64,000 nt of DNA from Tricholomella constricta (GCA_013368375.1 JAACJP010000022.1:62001-126000); one strand, 5' to 3'. Shown: positions 18,063 through 28,819, numbered from the stretch's first letter. Numbers and translations are program-made. Notes: generated by a model from the letters alone, not told the origin.

Positions 18063-18171
18063 CGGGTCTCGGTCTCGTTGGTTCTTTTTGATGATGGGTG
18101 TTCTAAATGGAATGTGGGTCTGCGTAACGTCGTGGGTACGCAGCAATAGAAAGCAAGGTAGCTTAAAAAAA
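18063..18171 (-). other. Chromovirus leader between 5' LTR and gag
   Basis: Short leader of 109 bp. Next to the LTR the sense strand reads seven T, then AAGCTACC. I cannot match this with confidence to a tRNA 3' end or to an LTR sequence for self-priming, so the primer-binding site is unassigned. Confidence 0.5.
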
Positions 18172-18391
18172 TGTAACGGGGTTACAGAATTTGGGACCTT
18201 GTTGTTCACACTAGACGTAAGCTTGACAAGTCTGTCGATTGCTACGTATAGGTGTACAAGGTTGTTTATACTTAATTAATGTAATGAATTAAATAGGCAA
18301 CACCAGAAGGTGTTGCCAAACAATAGCGTAATCGTCTCGATAAGATACGATTAGATAACCAAGATTAGATAAGATAGTGGGCATCCTTACA
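18172..18391 (-). repeat. 5' LTR of the chromovirus
   Basis: 220 bp, one mismatch (A at 18383) to the left LTR, followed by the right copy of the target duplication CGGAC at 18392-18396. Confidence 0.95.
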
Positions 18392-19565
18392 CGGACGGCA
18401 GTGCACTTGCGGATGACACATGAACTTGATGCATTGCAGACGTCTGGCAGCCTCGAGCCACTACCTGGTCCAACACCAACTGAAGAGCAGTTAGCAAAGT
18501 CATATTATATTGCTACAGACACCAAGAACAAGGAATACCTTCCAGACTGGGTCCACCAACATCGTGACGATCCCGTGTTCCAGGTATTTGTCTTCTTAGT
18601 GCTCCATTATTCTACACAGCTAATTTCGTCACTTACAGGACTTTATACCACGACTCAAGGCACACCTTTTGGCTCGTCATCAGCAACTTCCGTTCACAGG
18701 AGAGGCTGTTACCATGTTTACTGCAGAGGAATTATCAGGTGTCGTTATTCAGCATAACCGAATTTACTCGCATGCAACGGCATCATTCAACTTCACATCC
18801 TATGATGTCCGCCGTGAGCAAGACACCATCAATGTTAACACTCGGCATCGGGACATCATGCTACCAGCCTTCGAGGAGGATGACAATGACAATCCTATTC
18901 ATAGTCATCCATATTGGTACGCACGGGTCATAGGTATATATCATGCCTTGGTTCATTTCTCTGGTTCACGACGGCCCCAACGGTTGGACTTTCTGTGGGT
19001 TCGGTGGTTTGGACGGGATCCAGAGTGGGAAGGTGGCCCATCGAAACTAAGGCTGGATCGAATCGGGTTTGTTCCTGGAGATGATAACGATGCATTTGGT
19101 TTTGTCGATCCATCAATAGTCATTCGCGCATGTCATCTCATCCCTGCCTTCTCACTGGGCAGGACATTCCAGCTTTTAATTCCTTCAGTTGCTCACGAAG
19201 AAAATGGCGACTGGATCAATTACTATATATCACGGTGTGTATTGGTCTTGTCTGACGATACAATTATTAAGATAAATTTTGTCTTTTACAGATTTGTGGA
19301 TAGAGATATGATGATGCGTTTTTTGGGTCTGGGAATTGGCCATTGTCATCCAGCTGGATTTTTTCGTGAGGATGGGCTGCTCAAGTCCGTACCCTCTGGC
19401 CCATCCTATGTATTCTCGCCCCCATCTGCTCCTGGCATTCAAAAGGCAACATGTGAGGGTGAAGAAGACAACATATCGGAAGAGGAGGAATTATTTGGAG
19501 AACATGCTGATGGGCTTCTGGATGAGGAAGACTGTATGTTTGATGAAGAGGTTTATGAATTCTAG
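18392..19565 (+). pseudogene. Plavaka-type transposase, C-terminal segment
   Basis: The reading frame broken at 7422 resumes here in phase. Introns read at 18584-18638 and 19235-19291. Typical Plavaka C-terminal blocks follow: DFIPRLKAHLLAR, FNFTSYDVRREQD, YWYARVIGIYH, RLDFLWVRWFGR, DAFGFVDPS, RACHLIPAFSLGR, FVDRDMMMRFLGLGIGH. The tail is acidic and ends in a TAG at 19563. No stop is seen in this segment. With 4325-7422 it makes a single spliced gene, now inactivated by the retroelement and by the earlier TGA at 5950. Confidence 0.82.
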
Positions 19566-19737
19566 GTACTTTGAGAAGTAGACCACTTGCACGACGCGAC
19601 GCGACGCGACTTCCACGTGACACCACAATACTTTATCTTTCTCTGTTTGTAGTAATTTCAACAAAATTTTCCCTCTTAATGTTACCTAGTTACGACTCTG
19701 TGGATGCCTCCCACTTTGTCCCCTGCTGTCAGCCTTG

Positions 19738-20860
19738 ATGTCTGGTGCTCGAAGGTCAAAAACACCGCGTTCAAATGCCAGCTCTGGAACAGACCCTAGC
19801 CGATTTCGCAATAGGAATTATAGAAGCGCGTCCCCCTCCCGACGGCTCACATCAAGTCCGAATCCTGGGTCGTCTCATGCTGCTTTGAACCGTGACAATC
19901 AACGGGAATCGTCTAGCCAATCTACAACCCCAACCCTGGACCCTCAACGAACTCCATACAGACGTTTGGACCCTGTTCCATCAGATGACGAGAGCTCCAA
20001 TGGAGAGGAAGAGTCACCTTCCAATGATCAGTAAGCACAACTTTGCGTAGCAAAAATGCAGCTTTTAAAACCTTGTTATAGGCCATCCGAAGACTATCAT
20101 TCAAAGAAAAATCGAAGCATCGCCCGTTTTCGGTTTATGTTCAAACAATTTCTTCCCATGTTGGAAGAAGGCATGTCTCGCACCAGTCAGGATGACCCTG
20201 AGGCCTTCCCAGACCAGTGCGTTGTTACTATTGATCCCCTGGCTAAATGCTTTATAATCTTTATTTTAGTCGTAAACAACGCTATGAAAATTATCTTGAT
20301 CTTGTCGCCCTTGCTCCACTCATTGATGACCATCTTCAGGTTGTTGGTCCAAATGGCCTTATGGGCATTGCAAAGCAGTAAGTATACATTTCTGGTTTGA
20401 GGCATGTCTTGTTCACAGTCATCATAAGCTTGAAAGCGGCCGCAACAAGGCTCGGTCAACTGATATACATTCTATCAAACAAAGTATCCATCGTTGGAAA
20501 GACTTTTCACCATCATTTGATGCAATGAACCGACATTGCTTGGGTTTCCATAACGGTACAACTGGCCGACTTCTGTGTCCCGCTAACATTTCTTGGGCGG
20601 ACGAAAGGTATGTGATACAATGCATGCCTAGCCAGATGTATCTAATAATTGCCGTCAGAAACCAAGTTGCCCTTCGTGATGGCACCCGTCGAGTCAATGC
20701 ATCGGATTTACCGATCTTCCTTTGGAAGAATGAGACGGTGAGCTCAACAGATTATTTTTATAATTTTATGAAGGGGGATATTGTGCTCAAGGTATATGTC
20801 GTTCACTTACATGACATATCAACAACTATACTGACTATTTTATAGACATTTTTGCACTGA
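19738..20860 (+). pseudogene. Transposon-associated companion protein (DUF6698-like), 3' truncated
   Basis: Start ATG 19738; a Ser/Arg/Pro-rich N-terminus ends at the intron 20031-20081. Later exons contain a helical block (FMFKQFLPMLEEGM), a segment with RHCLGFHNGTTGRLLCPANISWAD, and RDGTRRVNASDLPIFLWKNE. The pattern 'G-F-x-H-x-x-T-G-x-L-L-C-P' and the following DGT.. block resemble an Agaricomycete family that often sits beside DNA transposases (I believe DUF6698, recalled, not searched). In that family the protein continues well past this point; here it stops within a few codons after the last intron at 20793-20845, where the copia-like remnant on the other strand begins. Function unknown. 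Confidence 0.55.
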
Positions 20861-21678
20861 ATCGATCCGGATAATCGAGAAAGCAGGATATGCTTAGCAG
20901 ATCCATCTCGATTCCACCATGTACGCCAAGCTTTAATTTCCGCGGCGGTAGAAGTTTGGGTAACGGTGGGTGGATACGTAGGAATTAATCCGGGATCGAA
21001 CGGGTCGTTTGGGTCAGGGGGGTCGCAAATATGACTAAAGAGGTCCATATTGTCAAAGAGAATGTCCACGGCAGCGGACCAAGGACCTCAGTCATGTTTG
21101 CCGGTGAGGAGAGGTACGTGAGAAGTATTGGGGAGTTTATTCTCGTCAACGGTTTGCGAGGAAGCTGGAGAATTACTAGGCTGACTTGGTACAGTGTAGA
21201 CAGGGGGAGCAGAGACCGTGGGCATTTGATTGTAGTAGGCAAGGGGCGGAGGAACACCCCCAGGCTGGCCGGAGTTAGTCGGCGGTTGCATCGGGAAGTA
21301 CTGATTGGAGTGGAATGTATGCGCGATATTGGGCGGCTGAAACGACACATGAGGCTGAGAAGCGGAAGGAAAGACCGAAGGATGCATACAGAAGTTCGTC
21401 GGGCGATAAGCAGTCGGTTGATGGTGCATATAGTGAGCCGGAGCAGTACGAGAGCGAATAGGACGAGGTGCTTCGTGAAAATTGCTGGTGACAGACGGAG
21501 TGGGATCAGGAACATCTTGACGCAGGGCAGTGATTTCCTCAGAGTCAGGGGCAGCCATTGTATGCTGTTGAGAAGGGTGATGCGAGCCGAAAGAGATGTG
21601 AGAGCTTGTTTGACGAAACGAGTCCGATTGCCGAGAAGACGAACGAGGAGGATACGGGAGAGGACGGTCTGTAGACAT
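20856..21678 (-). pseudogene. Ty1/copia gag N-terminal remnant
   Basis: From ATG 21678 the minus strand encodes a Ser/Pro/His/Gln-rich leader ending PLLTGKHD, then an in-frame TGA at 21090-21088. The same frame then continues with GPWSAAVDILFDNMDLFSHI, FDPGLIPTYPP and RDGSAKHILLSRLS. This is the start of a copia-type gag (UBN2/retrotran_gag-like); the stop stands where a Trp would be expected (TGG to TGA). It is cut off near 20856, against the end of the companion gene, so no protease or pol is present. Confidence 0.65.
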
Positions 21679-21746
21679 CCTAGAGGCGAGGCGAGAAAGA
21701 TTCTTAGAAGTCTGTTGCGCAGTTAAGACGCGCGGGGCCCATAACC

Positions 21747-21916
21747 TGTTAGATCTAGTACGCGAATAGCGTGGCTCAGTGTCACGAAGTGATAGTAGAC
21801 AACTTGTTATTACCTAGTACGCGAATAGCGTGCTAGGGGAGCGTAAGTATAAGTATCTAAGGATGATAAGGGAGGAAGATACACGTACGCTCAGTGTCAC
21901 GAAGTGATAGTAGACA
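21747..21916 (-). repeat. Two adjacent copia LTR remnants, one internally deleted
   Basis: 21805-21916 runs from TGTTA to TAGACA (112 bp). 21747-21801 has the same two ends (shared 19-mer at 21755 and 21814; shared 31-mer at 21774 and 21889) but lacks the middle. Each is followed by ACT. On the minus strand the sequence after the inner LTR end reads GGTTATGGGCCCC, a plausible copia primer-binding site, in line with the gag remnant at 21678. Confidence 0.6.
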
Positions 21917-22679
21917 ACTGAGGTACGGGGATGGCGAGGACGTGTCTACATGTCCGAGTCATGTGATCTACACGCGGTACGATCATGGAGATGATGAACA
22001 CTAAGTCCAACATCTTGGTTTTCCCGAAGGCGAGGTGCCGGATGACCTCATTAGTAGGGGCCCTTGCGCCGAGTAACGTCGGCAGGAGAACCTGTGGGGC
22101 GCGTCGGTCAGCACTGTTTGCGGATGCCTGCAGCGGCCTTACCGTTCCTGCGTCATCCGCTGTCTGTGTTTCCGTGACCCCCTTAGCTCCTGTTTCGGTC
22201 AATGGCAGCGTCGCGGTGTTCACCGTGACGGTTCCGGCAGTGGTGTTGGCAGGGGTAATCGTGTTGGACATGTTGAGTTGCGCGTGAGTTACTGTGTTTG
22301 ATGTGCGGGGTGAGTGTTCTCTGGTGTACAGGGCGAAAACTTCGCCACTCACCATCCTGTTGCCCACTCCGCCATCCGACTCCCGCCGCTCGTCCTCGAT
22401 CGTTCTGCGAAATGTGAGAGGGGTATTCACCGGCTCATCGAGAAGCCTCGTACCGCGCTTGCTGCTAGGGTTAGGGTCTGCCGTGGTTTTTGTTGGGCTC
22501 GCAGTGGATAGCGATGCTCGCTCACCGGCCCACAGCGGCGTGGATCTACTCCTCATCGCGTGTGTTGCTTCGACGAGGCGTCCGTTCACCAACTGGAGTG
22601 GCAGCCCGCCCAGTGCGGCGGTCTGAGGTGTGGTTCTTTGATCAGGGTCCGAATCTTGTGATTCCGCCGATTGGTTCAT
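21897..22679 (-). CDS. Unassigned ORF, about 260 aa, overlapping the LTR remnant
   Basis: A 260-codon open frame from ATG 22679 whose last codons lie in the copia LTR, so its end is artificial. Composition is Thr/Ala/Arg-rich with NTATLPLT and ANTTAGTVT stretches and one short hydrophobic run (DLVFIISMIVP). No recognisable domain. Its place beside a copia remnant suggests a piece of another element's gag, but it could also be a fortuitous ORF. Confidence 0.3.
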   Translation of the reverse strand: MNQSAESQDSDPDQRTTPQTAALGGLPLQLVNGRLVEATHAMRSRSTPLWAGERASLSTASPTKTTADPNPSSKRGTRLLDEPVNTPLTFRRTIEDERRESDGGVGNRMVSGEVFALYTREHSPRTSNTVTHAQLNMSNTITPANTTAGTVTVNTATLPLTETGAKGVTETQTADDAGTVRPLQASANSADRRAPQVLLPTLLGARAPTNEVIRHLAFGKTKMLDLVFIISMIVPRVDHMTRTCRHVLAIPVPQLSTITS

Positions 22680-22969
22680 CGACGGCCACGTCGCGAGCCC
22701 AGATTCTCTGCAGGCCCGAGGCTGAGTAGTATATTGTTGGGCGCAGCAGACGGTTTCCCCGTGCTCTTTTCCCTATACATAGTGCTTGTATCTACTGCTT
22801 TTCTCTTTTTTACTTTTTTTGATGATGGTGGTTTTGTAAGTAGTACTGGCATGTACCATAGCGCCCTAACACATTCCATCTCATGTTACAAGTTGCAAGC
22901 AATTTCACCGATTGTATTGTCTCGTATGACAACCACAGACCAATTTTATGATCCCGGTCATTTTGCTGA

Positions 22970-24006
22970 TGTGTACAAGTTTAATCAAGCTCGTTGCAGT
23001 CCCTGAACGCTTGACGACTGCGACAAAAATTGACATGAGGAGCTCTGAACCCCTCTTGGGAAGGTTGACGCACAGATCACGTATGCCTTGGTCAATGTCA
23101 AGACGAGAATGACTATCGCGATCAGTCAGGACGGCACTCCATTTCTGGTTGAGAACTCACTGAAGTAGATCAAGGGCATCGTAACAAGGGCGTAAGGATG
23201 CATCGGTATGCGCAATATGAGGTCGGTAAAAGGTATGCAGTCATGATCTGAAAAAAAGCACTCAATGAACGGCTCAGAAATCGGAACGGGAGGCTTTGTA
23301 GCTCTTACCTGGGAAAAATATAGCCCCGTACCAAACAAAACCATTGAGCAGGAAAGCCCCGGTCCATTCTGCGGTAAATAATATCGAAAGAAAGATTGCC
23401 ATCTTGCGCGTTCTGTCCCAAATCGCTGATTCAGATATCGACGATGTGAGTACCAACAGCGAGGACAAGTCACACCCTGACAGAATTTCTCGTGCAGTTA
23501 GAGTTACAAGATCTGCAGAGATGACCTACAGGTGAATAGTAAGATAAACATGCCGCATTGTATCTCGTAAACTGAGAGATAGAGTGAGTCAACGCATGGC
23601 TGAAATTGGAGGTGTCATACACACTTACCGCATAGCATCGCCGAGAGTAACATGAGAGGCGCCCATCTTATTATAAGATATATGACCTTCGGTATATTCC
23701 AACCGGCCCTCCAAATTACGGAAACCTCCCTTGGAAATGTACAAATGCATTCGCAGACCTAGGAACATGCTGGTCCGTGCCCAGGACGAAGGTAAGACGG
23801 AGCAATATGCAGGCTTACGCAAAGAGTCAAGCAGACAACTGTATTATCAAAAGTATCGGCCAGTGATATTCAACAAAAGCGGACGCGATTACCGTTCATG
23901 TACTGAAGGGTGATGTTGCCCTGCGAAAGCAATGAGACCTGTGATACTAGCACAAAATTAACATAAAGATTCTCACCCTGAGCGCTTCCAAATCGTGTTC
24001 GTCCAT
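22970..24006 (-). pseudogene. DUF6533-like multi-pass membrane protein, copy A, C-terminally truncated
   Basis: Start at ATG 24006 (MDEHDLEALR). Small exons follow, then the conserved exon with EVSVIWRAGWNIPKVIYLIIRW (near 23640-23760) and a membrane exon ending near 23275. Homology to copies B and C ends near 22970, inside the exon that should precede the last membrane helix, so the last helix and Arg-rich cytoplasmic tail are lost. Relative to copy B it also lacks 24 nt in frame in the SISESAIWDRT helix. This multi-helix family (up to seven helices) is common and expanded in Agaricomycetes. A sensor or receptor-like role is often guessed but not shown. Confidence 0.65.
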
Positions 24007-24673
24007 CTCTGCACTGTGCAGAATATTTGAGTGGCGCTGAGCTTGGGAGAACACCAATGGGCTGTGAAGTGAGATACCACCATCCCTGCGCAACGATTTT
24101 ATAGCAAGTTTTCAGGAAGGGGCTTCCTGGTCTGATAGATCGATCTGTGAGGGCGCAAAATTAGAAGAATCATATCTGCACTGGCTTGTTTTGTGCGAAG
24201 CATCAACGCCTCCGGTCGATGCTTCGGACCTTGGCGTTGGACCTTCAGAAACATCACTGTTTGTTTAAACTCCGAGTCGGTGCGGTTTGGTGTCTCGTCG
24301 TCTTTTGGACAGAACTGGTGGCACTACATTTTGGTTTCTTAGAATAACCAGGCGTGAATTGGATGTACTCACCTTAGAGAACTATTACCCAGTGAAACTA
24401 AACTTTTCGCTTCTCCAGTTATCAGTGCATAAGATCGTTGGCGATGGTTCTGATCTAACCGTGAGGCATTGTCCACTGGCACTTCTTGTTTCAGCCCCAC
24501 AGAATGATTGGCCCCTGCGCGCCCTACCGATAACACCTGCGTGTAGTGAAGGCCCCCTTGAGTTAATATAGCATGTCATCAAGTTCACATCCCTCTTCCA
24601 TTCCATTGATCTCACATTACTTCTCTTTCGAAATCAAACCGTTTTATGATACCTTTACCCTAACCACGTCTCC

Positions 24674-26225
24674 CTACGTACTAGCTGACGAGGTAACCAT
24701 TTCGTATACTTCATCGTCGGATATGTCGGTATCCCGATCTAAATCCTCGCTGTCCAGCTCCGCGAGCTCCGCATGTTTGAACACCAACGGGTCTTGCCGT
24801 AAAGTGAAGCCTGAGGAATAGGTATGTGAACCGATTCCATGCACAGTCCGCCTGCCGTGCTCGCGAAGACGAAGCATCATCCGGCACGAGACAATACTAG
24901 ATAACGCTATTTCACACCTATTTGTTTAGGACTGAGCTTTCGTGCCAACCAAATAGAAGCCTATCACGAGCCGACGCACATCATCAGGTAGTCGACCCAA
25001 AAAACGTTTTCCAAACCGAAATAGCATCCAATGATTGCGCTGTTAATCAAGAAGAGGTACATGGAGTACACCGCCCCTAAACAGACGTTTATGAATTTGA
25101 TATTTTTGCGATCGAAAATCGGGGACTTGCCATCCAGGTGTACGATTTTCATCAAGCTCGCTGCGGTCCCGGAACGCTTGACGACTGCGACGAAAATTGA
25201 CATGAGGAGCTCTAAAACTATTTTGGGAAGGTTGACGCACAGATTATATATGCTTTGGTCAAAGTCAATAGAAGAGTTACTATCGCGATCAGTCAGGTCA
25301 GCACTCCATTTCCGGTTGAGACTCACTGAAATAGAATTCGGGCATTGCAATCAATGAATAAAAATTCATAGGTAGACGCGCAGCTAGAACAACATGTACG
25401 CAGCCTTCTCCTGAAAGAAGCACTCAATGAACGGTTTATGAATCGGAACCGAGAGTGTTACCAACCTGTGAGATAATACCTAACCCAAATATGACCATTG
25501 ACAATGAAGGTCCCGATCCATTCCACGGAAAATAATATAGAAAGAATGATTGCCATCGCGTGAGTCCTGTCCCAAATTGCCCATAGTCGCAAAGCAAAGA
25601 TGGCTGATTTAGATATTGACGATGTTAGAATCAACAGCGAGGACAAGTAATACTGTACTAGACCTTCGCTGACGCATTTGCAGATGAGGGTACCACCTGA
25701 CAGGATCTCTGTGCAGTTAAGAGTCACAAGGTCTGCAGGAAGAACTTACAGGAAAATAGTAAGGTATACATGCCACAATCTCTCTCGAAAGCTGAAAGAA
25801 AGAGTGATTCAACACGCGGCTGAAATCGGAGGCGTTCCAACATGATACTTACCGCACAACATCGCTGAGAGTAATATGAGAGGCGCCCATCTTATTATAA
25901 GATATATGACCTTTGGTATGTTCCAACCGGCCTTCCAAATTACGGAAACCTCCTTTGAGAATGTACACATGTACTCGTAGACCTGGGGAAATAGTTTGTG
26001 CCCAAGACGGAGGTCAGATGGAGCAATATTAGGGCTTACGCAAAGCGTCAAGCAGATAACTGCGTTATGAAAATGATTAGCTAGGGATATTCAACGAAAG
26101 CGGACCCAATTACCGTTCACGTAGTGAAGGATGATGTTACCCTGCGAAAGCAATGAGAACTATGATACTGACACAAAGTTGACATAACGACTCACCCTGA
26201 GCGTTTCCAAAGCGTAGTCGTTCAT
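24674..26225 (-). CDS. DUF6533-like multi-pass membrane protein, copy B
   Basis: ATG 26225 begins MNDYALETLR. Exons read at 26196-26225 and 26114-26159, then a tiny exon (ICLTLC) near 26050-26070, the exon with EYMCTFSKEVSVIWKAGWN around 25850-25990, and GGTLICKCVSEGL...LRLWAIWDRTHAMAIILSILF around 25480-25730. The exon 24964-25350 holds FVAVVKRSGTAASLMKIVHLDG and the last helices. The final exon encodes RLREHGRRTVHGIGSHTYSSGF and an acidic tail ending at 24674. Several hydrophobic helices alternate with short charged loops, as in a seven-helix protein. I found no frameshift in the pieces I could align, so this is the best candidate for a working copy of the array. Confidence 0.7.
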
Positions 26226-26824
26226 CTCTGCACTGTGCAGAAATTTTTTGAGTGGCGTTGAGCTTGGGAGAACACCAATGGGCTGTGAAGTGAAATACCA
26301 CCGCCATCCCCACGCAACGATTTTATAGCAAGTTCTCAGGAGGGGGCTTCCTGGTCTGATAGATCGATCTGTGAGGACGCAAAATTAGAAGAATCATATC
26401 TACACCAGCTTGTTTTGTGCAAAGCATCAACATCAAAATACTCCACTCAATGGGCCAATGCCTTTGCGGTTCGATTATATATACCCTCAGAAACAACACT
26501 GTTTGTTTACTTGAATTCGGAGTGATTTGGTGTTCCGCAGTTGAGTTGGTGTCGTCTTTTGTACAGAACTGGTGGCACTATCTTTCGGCTTCTGAGGATA
26601 AATAGGCGTGTAGTGGACGCACTCACAAGCCATTGGCAAGTGAAGCCAAACTTTACGCCGCTTCAGTTGTCTGTGCATAGGAATGCCATCTCGGATTGAT
26701 TTTCGGGCATTGTCCACCACTGTTTCAGCCCCACGGAATCACTGGCCCCTGCGCATCCGTCTGATATCACCTACATGTGATGAAGGCCCCGCGCCGCTTG
26801 AGTTAATATAGCATGTCATCAAAT

Positions 26825-27220
26825 CCGGGCACAGGAATTTTACCGTGGCATGCGCGTGCCGCCCGTGCACCCGTGCTTTGCCCGTGCCACGGACTTGCAC
26901 GCGCAGACACGGGCGGGCACATAGTAGTTTCACACAGTCCTTGTAGGAGAAGTAGTACGTGCAGACACGGGCGGGCACATAGTAGCTTTCGCATAATAGT
27001 CCATAGATGTAGACGCTCTCTATTTTTAAACGACGAGGCTGCCCTAAACTAAACCGTCGCATATAATCTACTACCACACCTGCCAACACTTTCCCTTCTG
27101 ATGCGTACGAACCAGCCTCTGCAAATGGAGCCACTGGATGTGTTACCCAGCGAACTCAGAGCCGAGTGCGACGTCACCATTTCCTACCTTGATCTTACCT
27201 CGGTCCAACTCATAGCCCTC
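26825..27220. repeat. GC-rich insert with 25-bp direct repeats between copies B and C
   Basis: The block is absent from the matching place between copies A and B. It contains a 25-bp perfect direct repeat at 26903-26927 and 26961-26985 and several CCCGTGCC/GGGCACGG words in both orientations. Probably a small non-autonomous mobile element or a local amplification; no ORF of note. Confidence 0.5.
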
Positions 27221-27261
27221 AAAAATAAATCGTTTTACGATATTACCTGAACCACGTCTCC

Positions 27262-28819
27262 CTACATACGAGCTGACGAGGTATCCATTTCGTATGCTTC
27301 AATGCCGGATATGTCGGCATCTTGATCTAAAACCTCGCTGTCTAGCACCCCGAGCTCTGAATGTCGGAACACCAGCGGGTCTTGCTTCACAGTGAAGCCT
27401 GAGGTATAGGTATGTGAACCGATTCCATGCACAGTCCGCCTGCCGTGCTCGCGAAGGCGAAGGATCATTCGGCACGAGAGGATACTAGATAATGCTACTT
27501 CAAACCTTTTTGTCTCGGGCTGAGCTTCCAGAAAACAAGGGTATAATGAGAGCCGACGTACATGATCAGGTGTTTGACCCAGAATGTCGAATGATACCGG
27601 CCTGCCCCGACTGCACAGGAAATCAACAGGAGGTAGAAGGTGTATGCAACCCCTAAACAGGTGTTACTTCCGACGTTATGCAGGCGAAAATTTGGGACTT
27701 GCCATCCAGGTGTACCATTTTCATGAAGCTCGTTGCTGTCCCGGAGCGTCTGACAACTGCGATGAAAATTGACATGAGGGCCTCTGAAACCCTCTTGAGA
27801 AGGTTGGCGCACAGATCATATATGCTTTGGTCAAAGACGATAGAAGGGTTACTATCGCGATCAGTCAGGATGGCACTTCATTTTCGGGTGAAAACCTACT
27901 GGAGTAGAACAGGGGCATCGTCGCAATGAAATATGCATGTATCGGTGGGTCCAAATATCCAGAATAATGTTTACAATGTACGACTGAAAGAAGAAATCGG
28001 TGAACGGCTCGGTATTAGGCTCTGGGGATGGATGGATAGAATGGCTTTCAAGCTCTGACCTGCGAAAGGTACGCCGCCATGAGCCCAAGACACAACATTG
28101 AGAATGAGGGCTCCGATCCATTCCACGGAGAAGAATATAGAAATAATGATTGCCATCTTGCGAGTTCTACCCCAGATTGCCCATACTCGCAAAGCAAGGA
28201 TGGCTGAATCAGATATTGAACGATGTTAGAACCAACAACGAAAACAAGTAATACTGTACTAGACCTTCGGTGACGCATATGCAAATATGGGTACCCCCTG
28301 ACAGAATTTTCTGTGTAATGAGATAAACAAAGTCGCAGGAATGACTTACAAGAGAATAAGAAGAGAAATACATCACATTGTGTTTTGAAAACTGAAAAAA
28401 TGGAGAATCAAAACACGTCGAAATCGGAGTGTCCTAAATACTTACCGCATATCATTGCCGAGAGTAATACGAGAGGCGCCCACCTTATTATAAGATATAT
28501 GACTTTTGGTATGTTCCAATTGGCCTTCCAAATTACGGAAACCTCCCTTGAGAATGTACACATGTAATCGTAGACCTGGGGGAACAGTTCATGCCCAAGA
28601 CGGAGGTCAAATGGAAGCAATATTCGGGCTTACGCAAAGAGTCAAGCAGACGACTGTTTTATCAAAAGTATTGGCCAGTGATATTCAACAAAAGCGGACG
28701 CAATTACCGTTCACGTAATGAAGGATAATGTTACCCTGCCAAAGCAATGAGAACTACGATACCGGCACAAGATTGACATAGCGACTCACCCTGAGCGTTT
28801 CCAAGGCGTAGTCGTTCAT
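27262..28819 (-). pseudogene. DUF6533-like multi-pass membrane protein, copy C, frameshifted
   Basis: ATG 28819 begins MNDYALETLR, as in copy B. The VIWKANWNIPKVIYLIIRW exon is near 28440-28570 and the last exon (RLREHGRRTVHGIGSHTYTSGF) ends at 27262. In the membrane exon near 28219 the strand has one extra base compared with copies A and B (GATATTGAACGATG against GATATTGACGATG), which breaks the LTSSIS...AIW frame. Otherwise the gene order and splice sites match copy B. Confidence 0.65.

Larger units (their letters stand above)
7423..18391 (-). mobile_element. Full-length Ty3/gypsy chromovirus, inserted in the Plavaka gene
   Basis: A 10,969-bp element with 220-bp LTRs (TGTAA...TTACA ends), a 5-bp target duplication and a polypurine tract next to the 3' LTR. 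In its own sense the order is LTR, gag-protease, UGA, pol (RT-RNase H-integrase-chromodomain), a third ORF, LTR. The LTRs differ at one base (G at 7634, A at 18383), so the insertion is very young. All three ORFs are open apart from the single in-frame UGA between gag-protease and pol. A dense series of short perfect hairpins runs through the entire element (see findings). I could not name a tRNA primer-binding site after the 5' LTR; the bases there are a T-run followed by AAGCTACC. Confidence 0.95.

Noticed and set aside
18130..18171. Primer-binding site of the chromovirus
   Set aside because: The sequence after the 5' LTR does not clearly match any tRNA 3' end, and I found no complementary LTR stretch for self-priming.
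21031..21726. 231-codon plus-strand ORF
   Set aside because: Arg-rich antisense shadow of the copia gag remnant.
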